DNA of 64,000 nt, from positions 1 to 64,000 of the forward strand of contig JAIELX010000016.1 in the NCBI GenBank assembly GCA_019752635.1. Direction: 5' to 3'. Each line of letters begins with the position of its first letter. The stretch's first letter is position 1. The stretch is from Candidatus Obscuribacterales bacterium. GTDB taxonomy: Bacteria > Cyanobacteriota > Vampirovibrionia > Obscuribacterales > Obscuribacteraceae. The notes beneath the pieces are model-generated. The model made no database searches. It saw only the letters and a list, made by a program, of their open reading frames with translations, and was not told the DNA's origin. The position numbers and the translations under genes were made by a program. Below are positions 37,681 to 45,815 of the stretch, piece after piece.

Positions 37681-39222
37681 ATGCGCGTGCTGGTGGTAGA
37701 AGATAGCTTCACCCAGGCGCAGATTCACCAAATGAACCTGCTTCGGCGGGGATTTCAAGTTGAGTGGGTTACCAATCTGCACGAAGTATTGCTGCGACTC
37801 CAGGGTTCGGGAATCGACGTAGTCCTGTTGGACCTGTCCTTACCGGATAGCAGAGGAATTGACACGTTTTTCCGCGTCCGTGATGCGGGGCGGGGAGTTC
37901 CGATTGTGGTCATGTCCGCCCTTGACGACGAAGACGTCGCAATGGAAGCGCTGCACGGCGGAGCTCAAGATTATCTGATCAAGGGGCAAGCGTCTAACGA
38001 CATGCTGGTGCGTTGCTTACGTTACGCTTTTGAACGCGGACGTGTCGAGCAGGAACTTCGCGAGGGCGAAAAGCGTTTGCGTCTGATCATTGAAAATTCC
38101 TACGACGCGTTCATTGCGTTTGATGCGACAGGGAAGATTGGCGGCTGGAACAGGCAAGCAGAGAATACGTTCGGCTGGCAAACAGAGGAGATTCTTGGAA
38201 TGAATCTCGCCGATACAATCATTCCCTCCCGCTATCTCTCCGCACACAAACGCGATATGTTCAACTTGATGACGCGCGGCGTCAGCAAGCTACTGAACCG
38301 CCGAGCAGAGATGCAACTTATGCGCAAGGACGGGCGTGAAATCCCTGTTGAGATAGCCCTTTTCCCTGTGCGCACTACTGATGTGAGCGATAGTTTTTGC
38401 GCATTTTTGCACGACATTTCCGCGCGACGTGAAATGGAGAAACGAAACAAAGAGTGGAACGACGAGCTTGAAAGACGGGTGCAGGAACGCACGGGCGAAT
38501 TGAGAAGATCAAACGCCGAACTCCAGCAGTTCGCAAAGATAGCATCGCATGACTTGCAAGAGCCGATTCGCGCCATTCAAGGTTATGCACAGCTTCTAGG
38601 CAAACGCTATAAAGGTAAACTCGACACCGACGCCAATGAGTTTATCGATTACATCCTTGATGGCTGCAGCCGCATGGTGAAGTTGATTCAAGCAGTTCTG
38701 CAGCACGCAAGCATCGGAACCACCGACGTTAAAGCTGTTCAGTTTGTCGATTGCCGAGTGGTATTGGAAGAGGTTCTTGCCAACTTGAAAGCCGGAATCG
38801 AGGAGAGCAGGACGCGGGTAGTCGTGGGTGAAATGCCTACGGTGGTCGCCAACAGGACAGAAATGGTTCAGCTTTTCCAGAACCTGATTGGCAACGCCAT
38901 CAAGTACCGTGGACCGGACCGCGACCCGGAAATTTACATTTCATCTGAAGCAAATGTGCACGAATGGGTTTTCTCTGTGCGAGATAATGGCATAGGTATA
39001 GATCCCAGGTATACTGACAAAATCTTTGATATGTTCGCTCGATTGCATGGCAAGACCCAGTATTCCGGTACGGGGATCGGTCTTGCAATTTGCAAAAAGA
39101 TAGTGGAAACACACGGTGGCAGAATCTGGGTTGAATCCGAACTCGGAAATGGATCAATTTTTCTTTTTACGATCTTACGGTTTCGTAAAGCGGATGATGG
39201 GAGAGAGGAGGTAGTTCAATGA
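37681..39222 (+). CDS. Hybrid sensor histidine kinase: REC, PAS, HisKA and HATPase domains
   Basis: The order is receiver domain first (VLVVEDSF; phospho-Asp in VVLLDLSLPDSRG; Lys in DYLIKGQ), then a PAS domain (LIIENSYDAFIAFDATGKIGGWN). A coiled linker leads to a HisKA dimerisation helix with ASHDLQEPIRAIQGYAQLL, and an HATPase with N-box LIGNAIKYR, DNGIGID and GTGIGLAICKKIVETHGG. The DLQEPIR style is that of phytochrome-type kinases. No membrane segment, so cytosolic. The N-terminal receiver suggests it is one step in a phosphorelay. Start could be ATG 37681 or TTG 37645; neither has a strong ribosome site. It overlaps the next gene by four bases. Confidence 0.93.
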   Translation: MRVLVVEDSFTQAQIHQMNLLRRGFQVEWVTNLHEVLLRLQGSGIDVVLLDLSLPDSRGIDTFFRVRDAGRGVPIVVMSALDDEDVAMEALHGGAQDYLIKGQASNDMLVRCLRYAFERGRVEQELREGEKRLRLIIENSYDAFIAFDATGKIGGWNRQAENTFGWQTEEILGMNLADTIIPSRYLSAHKRDMFNLMTRGVSKLLNRRAEMQLMRKDGREIPVEIALFPVRTTDVSDSFCAFLHDISARREMEKRNKEWNDELERRVQERTGELRRSNAELQQFAKIASHDLQEPIRAIQGYAQLLGKRYKGKLDTDANEFIDYILDGCSRMVKLIQAVLQHASIGTTDVKAVQFVDCRVVLEEVLANLKAGIEESRTRVVVGEMPTVVANRTEMVQLFQNLIGNAIKYRGPDRDPEIYISSEANVHEWVFSVRDNGIGIDPRYTDKIFDMFARLHGKTQYSGTGIGLAICKKIVETHGGRIWVESELGNGSIFLFTILRFRKADDGREEVVQ

Positions 39223-40025
39223 AGAAACGCATGGAGATCTTGCTGGTGGAGGACACACCTTCGGACGTGAGACTCACGCAGGAAGCACTGAAAGATACCA
39301 ACCTGGAGCATAACCTCACCATCCTCAATGATGGCGAAGCTGCAACCGAATATCTAAAAGATCCGAGCAAGCCTGTTCCGGACCTGATGCTCCTGGACTT
39401 GAACATGCCAAAGAAAAACGGACACGAAGTATTGGCCGACCTGAAACACGATGCGCGGCTGGCGAAGATGCCGGTGATTCTTTTGACCGTCTCGCAGGAC
39501 GAAGGCGATATTCTGAAGGCTCTTCATCTCAAACTGAACTACTACATCAACAAACCGGTCGATTCTGATAAGTTGCAAGTGCTTCTCAATGCAATTCAAT
39601 CGCTAAGCGATGGCGACACGGCTGCGCAAGATGCCGTCGGTGGAGAAGACGCCCATGTCCGTTACGTCATGGCGGGTAATCCTCACACCGCTCCGGCCAT
39701 CCTTGATCGATTGGCTACGGAAAAGAATCACCTGATACGGTGCCGTGTTGCAGAGAATCCGCAAACATCGGTAATTACTCTCATCACCCTTTCAAAGGAT
39801 CCGGACTGGCACGTGCGTGTTTGTGTCGCGGACAATCCGAAAACGCCGCTGTCTGTATTGGAGGACCTGGTCCGCGATCCCAGCGACGACGTCCGATTGA
39901 ACATGGCTGGTAATCCGCAGCTGCCGAATGATCTTTTGCGAACTCTTTCCGAAGACGAGAACATGTACGTAATGACTTCCGCGCAAAAAACCATGAACAA
40001 CGCCGCTACGCTGAGCGGGCAATAG
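39219..40025 (+). CDS. Rcp1-like response regulator fused to leucine-rich-repeat-variant (LRV) repeats
   Basis: Residues 1-130 are a receiver domain of the Rcp1 type (ILLVEDTPSDVRLTQEAL; phospho-Asp 60 in LMLLDLNMPKKNGHEVL; Lys in YYINKPVDSDKL), which normally stands alone and pairs with phytochrome-type kinases. Here about 115 extra residues follow, built of four roughly 24-residue units with V/A-x-x-NP and VR (RYVMAGNPHTAP, RCRVAENPQTS, RVCVADNPKTPLSVLEDL, LNMAGNPQLPN), the pattern of LRV repeats. There is no DNA-binding domain, so output is probably protein binding. It overlaps the kinase stop (ATGA) and has a strong AGGAGGT site; the two are surely partners. Confidence 0.9.
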   Translation: MKKRMEILLVEDTPSDVRLTQEALKDTNLEHNLTILNDGEAATEYLKDPSKPVPDLMLLDLNMPKKNGHEVLADLKHDARLAKMPVILLTVSQDEGDILKALHLKLNYYINKPVDSDKLQVLLNAIQSLSDGDTAAQDAVGGEDAHVRYVMAGNPHTAPAILDRLATEKNHLIRCRVAENPQTSVITLITLSKDPDWHVRVCVADNPKTPLSVLEDLVRDPSDDVRLNMAGNPQLPNDLLRTLSEDENMYVMTSAQKTMNNAATLSGQ

Positions 40026-40296
40026 TCGCTGCGATCAGTCAACGAAGAGATCACCAACAAGCTCTTGTTGTTTCCGTTCAGCTAACCGAAATGGAACTGG
40101 ACAGTCATTCACTGCGGCGTCGGACGGCGAGATATGGCGGAAAGCAGCCGAGAGTTCAGGCAAAACTTAGTCTGCGTGAACTACGACGGAAAACTAATTC
40201 CCGGGGAAGAGGGGCTCACAAGGAGATATTGAGTTCTCCGGGATTTCCATATCCTTCACGACATTAATAGGAGAATCCACCAAGGTGTAGTTTTGA

Positions 40297-40660
40297 TTAA
40301 ATTATGTAGGCACCGAGAGTTCCAAGGACGCCCTTTTCGAGCGTAGGGTCGAAGTAGTTTATGCCAGCCATTTCCTTGCCGAGGTTCCAGCTGCCCAGAT
40401 TGTTGTTGGCTGTAACTGATTGATTCTCATTCAATGCATTGGTTATACCGTCCTGGTTTTTCGATCTGCCCGACGATTGCTTCCATTGCTGATAGACGAG
40501 AATTCAAGACTAGCGGCGCGCTGTCCTGAATACTCGTTCCATTGGTTCCAGAACTCATAAGGTAAATGGCAGCCGCAATCTGACCTGGAATAACCGACTT
40601 ACCATCGCTTCAATTTGGGACGCGTCGCGAGCCAGTTCTCAGGCTATTTGATTGCTGCAC
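40297..40660 (-). pseudogene. Decayed gene remnant of unknown identity
   Basis: This lies in the 665-base gap between the response regulator and the 40691 gene. The minus strand has coding-like pieces in shifted frames: SDGKSVIPGQIAAAIYLMSS through RLSAMEAIVGQIEK, which stops at a TGA after about 57 codons, then in another frame NNLGSWNLGKEMAGINYFD and TLEKGVLGTLGAYII to a TAA at 40299-40297. A third frame upstream reads ASQIEAMVSRLFQ. Two or more indels are needed to join them. The parent family is not recognised. The rest of the gap (40026-40296) shows nothing. Confidence 0.5.
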
Positions 40661-40690
40661 TGTCTTTTTTGCGTCACGCCAAGATCCTCA

Positions 40691-42769
40691 TCATTTGTCG
40701 CAGAGACTTGGCGACAGGCGCTTAGCTCGACTCTGCCACTCAGATTCTAGTGCCTGTATCTGTGCCTTCAATTCGACTGTTTCGGGAACTACTCTTCCTT
40801 CCAGGTCTCTGGTCAGCGGTTGGTTCTTAGGCTTCAGAAGTTTGTTGATCTCAAATTGATCCAAGTCCTTCACCACATCGTAGAGTTCTGGACTCTTCCG
40901 ACAGAGGTACGCCCTGTGTTCGCCTCCTAGCCTGAAGAAAGTCGTGCCCTCCGTGATCATTTCTATTGGTTCGTCAAAATAGTCGGTGACTGGTCTTACT
41001 TTGAGCCTGCGTTGAAATTCGGCGCTGCTAAGTCTAGCGGGGTCTGTAGCGATACCGATCTCGTCGGGCACATGAATCCACTGTCTGCCTACTCTATCAA
41101 ATCGGTAGGACTGCCCGTCCGCGGTCTTCATTATCCAGGTTTGCATTCCATTGAAAACAGATTTTTCCCAACCTAGTCTTCGAGCTATGGGTTCAAGCAA
41201 CTTGGAGTCGTTCAACCCGCATCGAAATTGTCCGTGATGGGCATTCTCATGAGTGGAAAGAGCTTGCATGTTGCAAGCTAGTGCGGAGCCTCTCATCGCC
41301 GGTTCATGAAGAGCTTTCAGGCTCGAGGTGTTCGGCTGAAAGAAGATCTGCCGCCTTTCGTAAAGTCCTCCTGAAAAATGTTCTTGCGCCATACCGGGCA
41401 CTTTTGGAACCGCAAAGAAGTGATAGGTCAGGCCTCTTTCGATGCTTGGAGCTGAGCGATAAAGTCCGGCCTCAAGCCCTATTACTTCGCTCCACTCTGG
41501 AACACGAGTTACAAGTTTGTCCGGTATTGCTAACGGTCGACCTTGCCAAAATTTCCACGGGTTTCGCATGGACTGATCAGGGGGAGCAATCTCGATGCCG
41601 AACATAACCTCGAGCTCAACTACTTTGTCTAAAACTTCTTCGCGAGGTACCTCATGATTCTTCCTCATCCCTTCCATTCGTAGATCAGGAATTCTCAGTA
41701 CTGACTGGAGGCTGTTATTTTCTGCGCTCCTGCTGTCGGCAAACTCAGGAGCCTGAGTCTCCGACTGCCGGGGTTTGCATGAAGCAATTCCTGGCTTCGG
41801 TCGAGTAACGAAAGAGGTCTCTGGGATCTCCGTGGCAACGATGCACTCGGTTTTCGTTTGCGTCATCTTTGTTTCGTGATGGTAAGTCGGAGACTTACTA
41901 CTCAGCAATTTTTTCCCGGCAGCAAAAGTGCCGCCTAGAAGGGTAAAGCTAATCATCGATTGAGCCAGCTCTTCCGGCCTCGCGCTTGTTCCGCCGTAAA
42001 GACGGGACTCCAGCTCGGCGTGAACAGCACCGGCCGGCACACCGGATATCGTGGACGAGAAAAGATCATTACCAAGGGTTCTAGACCCAAGACCGATCTG
42101 TCTACGCGACAGGGAGCTCAAGGTCGAGGAGCATCGCGTAAGCGTTCCCATTGTTGCAGCGCCCAATAGAGCTTGCTTTACTCTGTTATCTGCGAGTTCT
42201 TCGGTGGCAAGCCGACTTTGTGCGGTCTCTTTTAGCAGTCCATCGTATAGCCCTGCAGTTACCATTGCTTCGCTGGCAACTCGCCGAGATTGGGTAAGCG
42301 AGCATCTCGCGGCAGGACCCAAAAATTTTGCGCTGCAGGCACCTACGCCCTTATGCAACAGCAAGAACGGAACTGACATCCCCAGAATCGAACCGACCTG
42401 CTGCGCTGTCCAGTTGGCACTCAAAAACTCGTGTTCGTCGGGAGCCGGCATCAACTTTAAAGCATCGAGACTTTTGGTGCCGACAGACGCATCGACTAGT
42501 TGCGCAACGCCATTGATCGGTTCTTGAAAGGTGGACCTAAGGGCTGAGTAAATGAGCTCATCTGCGAAGCTGTTTTTCTCAGCAAGCAAGCGCCCCTCTG
42601 TCGCAGTCAGTCCGATTTCACCGGTCGCGGAGCGCATGGATTGACTGATTTTGGTTGACTCGATCGAATTGACCGGAGCAATTGTTTGGAAGTCGGCGAC
42701 AGCAGATGCGACATGTTCTTGAGTGACGTGAGTGCAATTGTCCTGACGACTAAACGATACTCGGTCCAT
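40691..42769 (-). CDS. Large protein with C-terminal zincin-like (HExxH) domain
   Basis: A 692-residue protein without a classic signal peptide. The N-terminal 100 residues are polar. Residues 120-300 contain hydrophobic, Gly/Ala-rich helices (VGSILGMSVPFLLLHKGVG, SMISFTLLGGTFAAGKKLL). A polar linker runs from 300 to 360. The C-terminal half is globular and carries STHENAHHGQF near residue 507, an HExxH zinc-protease motif; a downstream Glu in MITEGTTFFRLGG near 605 could be the third ligand. The plan of polar head, hydrophobic middle and enzymatic C-terminus parallels the giant 8866 protein and suggests an effector or toxin-like peptidase (inference). The family is not recognised. Confidence 0.7.
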   Translation of the reverse strand: MDRVSFSRQDNCTHVTQEHVASAVADFQTIAPVNSIESTKISQSMRSATGEIGLTATEGRLLAEKNSFADELIYSALRSTFQEPINGVAQLVDASVGTKSLDALKLMPAPDEHEFLSANWTAQQVGSILGMSVPFLLLHKGVGACSAKFLGPAARCSLTQSRRVASEAMVTAGLYDGLLKETAQSRLATEELADNRVKQALLGAATMGTLTRCSSTLSSLSRRQIGLGSRTLGNDLFSSTISGVPAGAVHAELESRLYGGTSARPEELAQSMISFTLLGGTFAAGKKLLSSKSPTYHHETKMTQTKTECIVATEIPETSFVTRPKPGIASCKPRQSETQAPEFADSRSAENNSLQSVLRIPDLRMEGMRKNHEVPREEVLDKVVELEVMFGIEIAPPDQSMRNPWKFWQGRPLAIPDKLVTRVPEWSEVIGLEAGLYRSAPSIERGLTYHFFAVPKVPGMAQEHFSGGLYERRQIFFQPNTSSLKALHEPAMRGSALACNMQALSTHENAHHGQFRCGLNDSKLLEPIARRLGWEKSVFNGMQTWIMKTADGQSYRFDRVGRQWIHVPDEIGIATDPARLSSAEFQRRLKVRPVTDYFDEPIEMITEGTTFFRLGGEHRAYLCRKSPELYDVVKDLDQFEINKLLKPKNQPLTRDLEGRVVPETVELKAQIQALESEWQSRAKRLSPSLCDK

Positions 42770-43127
42770 CTTTTGCTGCCTGGAGATTTTGAGAAATGAG
42801 ATACTTCACTCTTGTATGGCGGCTAGTACAGTCTATTTGAAGGTAGCGGAAATCCCATACGTGTAATACGCAGGAATTTGAATTCTGTTTTCAAATCAAC
42901 TTTTCGGTATAACCACAAAGTTTGGCGGTTTCAAGATCAGCGCCATACTTGTAAGCAAGGCTAGCGCTAGGTCTGGCTGATACATTATTCTGTGATCAAT
43001 GACGATCGACACGGACACTTTGGACCTGCAGATTCAACATATCGATAGCGATTTTGCCGATGTTATTGATCGGCGAAATCGGGCGCATGTGCGATCATAG
43101 AAAGACTTCAAAAACAGGCGAGCTGAA
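42770..43127. other. 358-base divergent intergenic region
   Basis: It lies between two divergent genes, so promoters of both are expected. It is AT-richer than its surroundings. A 32-codon plus-strand frame from about 43000 (ATGACGATCGACACGGAC onwards) has coding-like composition but no ribosome site and is not supported as a gene. I see no RNA gene. Confidence 0.4.
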
Positions 43128-44201
43128 ATGTTCAATAGCCAACTCGCAATAGTTCTTTCGGGGCTGTCGTTATCGGCAAGCGTGCTTCCTGCAGCGGCTC
43201 TTGATTGTCCGTACTTAGATGCACGCTCTATAAGCTCAAAGCCTGTACAGAAGATCTATGGCAAACTCGATATTGATGTCATCCCTGACAGTTCGTTTGA
43301 AGCGCACCAGTGGTCAGTTTATATGGCTGATGCGCCGGAAACAGCAGGACAGAGCGAAGTCGCAAGCAGACTGACACTTGCAGATGGTACAGAGGGAAGT
43401 CGGGTCGGAGAGATCGGAGGCGAGGGGAGGTCAGTACTGCTTGCTCAGTCGAACAATGCGAAATTCGCACACTGTCTAAAGTTCAGCGGTGAGTATTGGG
43501 CAACTCTGCACAAGCGCTCCCTGGCAACAAATCATTCAACGCAGCATGTCTGGCTCTCGGCGGAGGAAAGGGAGAAGTACTTGCGCGAGACTCGTTCTTA
43601 CGACTTTAGCCAGCCAGTTTTCAAGGATTGGATTGCCGGCAATGGATTGGAAAAGCGGTCACAAGAGACCTCAATAGGTTTTGCATGGCGCGTATTCGAT
43701 TTCTTGCGAAGTAAGTATTCCTACAAGTACATTCCAACCCAGCCTCGTAATGCCTCTTCACTCTGTAGATTTAGCGAAACGGATTGTGGCGGCTCATGTT
43801 ACCTGTTCGTTTCAGTGTTGAGGCGAAATGGTATTCCAGCAAGAGCGATTGCGGGGCGTTGGGCGAAGTCCTCAACGCACGTCGAGGAGAGCGGCACTGC
43901 AGAACTTGGAACATTTCATGTGCGCGCAGAATTTTTCGCACCTGACATCGGCTGGGTTCCAGTCGACATTTCGCGAGCTATGGGGGCTCCTGATGAAAAG
44001 GTTATCCGTTTGTTCGGAAATGACGACGGGCGTTTTTTCGTAATGCACATTGATCCTGACTTCATTTTGCAATCGGTCTTGTTCGGTGAAAAGTATGTAA
44101 GAATGCTTCAGCGTTGCGCCTACTGGGCCAAGGGCACCGGAAACTTCAGTAAGAAATCCGAGATTGTCTGGACAGTTACCAACGAAAAATTGACAAACTG
44201 A
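43128..44201 (+). CDS. Secreted transglutaminase-like cysteine protease/transferase
   Basis: A signal peptide (LAIVLSGLSLSASVLPAAA) is followed by an unassigned 160-residue region and then a transglutaminase-like core. The catalytic Cys is in DCGGSCYLFVSVLRRNGIPAR, His in GTFHVRAEFFAPDIGWVPVD, and Asp in the same stretch (VPVDIS). Exported members of this superfamily are usually peptidases or amidases acting on proteins or peptidoglycan. The length (357) and the partner residues are complete, so it should be active. It stands alone with no operon partners. Confidence 0.82.
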   Translation: MFNSQLAIVLSGLSLSASVLPAAALDCPYLDARSISSKPVQKIYGKLDIDVIPDSSFEAHQWSVYMADAPETAGQSEVASRLTLADGTEGSRVGEIGGEGRSVLLAQSNNAKFAHCLKFSGEYWATLHKRSLATNHSTQHVWLSAEEREKYLRETRSYDFSQPVFKDWIAGNGLEKRSQETSIGFAWRVFDFLRSKYSYKYIPTQPRNASSLCRFSETDCGGSCYLFVSVLRRNGIPARAIAGRWAKSSTHVEESGTAELGTFHVRAEFFAPDIGWVPVDISRAMGAPDEKVIRLFGNDDGRFFVMHIDPDFILQSVLFGEKYVRMLQRCAYWAKGTGNFSKKSEIVWTVTNEKLTN

Positions 44202-44284
44202 CTCGAGTGTATAGGTTTGCGCGAGTGGGCACACCAACAGATGTCGTGCGAGAGAAGCGCAGTCCGAACTTTCGCTGGATAGTG

Positions 44285-44710
44285 ATGAATTGCAAAAATC
44301 GCATTATCAAAGAAGCTGATGTTGTCCTAATTGGCGCCGGAGTCATGAGTGCAAGCTTAGATCTATTTGAGCAAATCGAAGAGCGCTACGCTGGTCATGA
44401 TCCGCGCAGAATACTTAGCTGCAAGTTTGGAATATGCGATTGCTGCCTGAAGTTAGCGCTCTTCGACAAGGCAAAAGAAGCGTTGGAGGCAGCCATCAAG
44501 CACGCGCCTTCCCACAACGAAATCTACTGCGATTGCGTCGCAAAACTGATTGTCCGGGCCGGTTCCACAAACTCAAAACTTCTCAAAGGCGGCAGCACTA
44601 GAGGTTCTAAGAACTTGCGAAGAAGAATTGCCGCCCGATCAATTCAGGAACCTACCTTGAAGCCGCAGCAACTTCCACTTTGGATAAAGCGTGGTCAATG
44701 TCGGCAATGA
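44285..44710 (+). pseudogene. Chimeric remnant: malate:quinone oxidoreductase N-terminus joined to a TPR-like piece
   Basis: From the ATG at 44285 the product begins like malate:quinone oxidoreductase, EADVVLIGAGVMSASL, the FAD-binding GxGxxx strand. It then switches abruptly to DLFEQIEERYAGHD and a helical pair (LALFDKAKEALEAAIKHAP) that looks like TPR sequence. The last about 20 codons run antisense into the end of the 44652 gene. The full Mqo of about 490 residues is absent. I read this as a deletion scar that joined the 5' end of one gene to the middle of another. Translation as a small protein is possible but unlikely to be functional. Confidence 0.6.
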
Positions 44711-45815
44711 GATCCTCGACGTCTTCAATTCCGACAGAGAAACGCACCAGTCCGTCAACAATGCCGCGTTCTTCTCGAATAGCCTGAGGAATTGACGCGT
44801 GCGTCATCGTAGCGGGATGCCCAATGAGCGACTCGACTCCGCCGAGGCTTTCAGCCAGCGTAAACAGCTTGGTATTATTTAGAACGCTACGAGCGCCTTC
44901 GAGGCCGCCGCGCACAACTACCGAAACCATGCCACCGAACCCGTGCATTTGCTTTTTCGCCAGCTCATGCTGAGGATGCGATGCCAGACCAGGATAGTAG
45001 ATCTTCTCGATTGCGGGATGCTTCTCCAAATGCTGCGCAATGATGGCAGCATTCTTGATGTGCTCTTCCATTCGCACCTTCAAAGTCTTGAGTCCGCGCA
45101 TAACTAAAAAGCAATCGAATGGTCCCGGTACTGCTCCAACTGCATTCTGATGGAACTTCAGCGACTCGTAGACATCTTCTAAGCTAGTGATTACGGCTCC
45201 ACCAACGACGTCGCTATGACCACCGAGATACTTAGTAGTGCTATGCAGAACAACATCAGCTCCCAAGTCCAACGGGCGTTGCAGATATGAACTAGCAAAA
45301 GTATTGTCCACGACGGACAAGATTTTCTTGCTGCGAGCAATCTTCGCCAAAGCCGAGATATCAGCAAGGCGCAGCAACGGGTTGGTTGGCGTTTCAATCC
45401 ATAGCATCTTTGTTTCGGGACGAATCGCCTTCTCAAAGTTTGCGGGATCTCGTGCGTCGATAAATGTGAAGGTCACGCCATAGCGAGCGAATACTTTGTC
45501 AAAAATTCGGTAAGTGCCACCATAAACGTCGTCACCAACAACCACGTGATCGCCTTGCGACAACAAGTTCATCACAGTATTGGTCGCGGCTAGTCCCGAG
45601 CCGAAAGCCAGCCCGTATTTTCCATTTTCGAGCGAAGCAAGACACTTCTCCAGAGCAAGGCGAGTCGGATTATGCGTTCGGGCATACTCAAATCCCTTAT
45701 GTTTCCCGAGTTCATCTTGCGCGTAAGTAGACGTTTGATAAATGGGCATGCTCACCGCACCGGTGGTCGGGTCCGGCTCTTGCCCTTCGTGAATTGCCTT
45801 TGTAGAGAATTTCAC
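44652..45815 (-). CDS. Cystathionine gamma-lyase / gamma-synthase family PLP enzyme
   Basis: A 387-residue Cys/Met-metabolism PLP enzyme. Family motifs are TYAQDELGKHKGFEYARTHNPTR-like N-terminal sequence, FGSGLAAT, GDDVYGGTYRIF, WIETPTNPLL, VDNTFASSYLQRPL and the PLP lysine in HSTTKYLGGHSDVVGG. The C-terminal ESLGGVESLIGHPATMTH and RFSVGIEDVEDLI complete the fold. By sequence alone it could be gamma-synthase (MetB) or gamma-lyase. Its coupling with a cystathionine beta-synthase (start GTG overlaps that gene's stop, GTGA) favours gamma-lyase in reverse transsulfuration, giving cysteine from cystathionine. Confidence 0.93.
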   Translation of the reverse strand: MKFSTKAIHEGQEPDPTTGAVSMPIYQTSTYAQDELGKHKGFEYARTHNPTRLALEKCLASLENGKYGLAFGSGLAATNTVMNLLSQGDHVVVGDDVYGGTYRIFDKVFARYGVTFTFIDARDPANFEKAIRPETKMLWIETPTNPLLRLADISALAKIARSKKILSVVDNTFASSYLQRPLDLGADVVLHSTTKYLGGHSDVVGGAVITSLEDVYESLKFHQNAVGAVPGPFDCFLVMRGLKTLKVRMEEHIKNAAIIAQHLEKHPAIEKIYYPGLASHPQHELAKKQMHGFGGMVSVVVRGGLEGARSVLNNTKLFTLAESLGGVESLIGHPATMTHASIPQAIREERGIVDGLVRFSVGIEDVEDLIADIDHALSKVEVAAASR

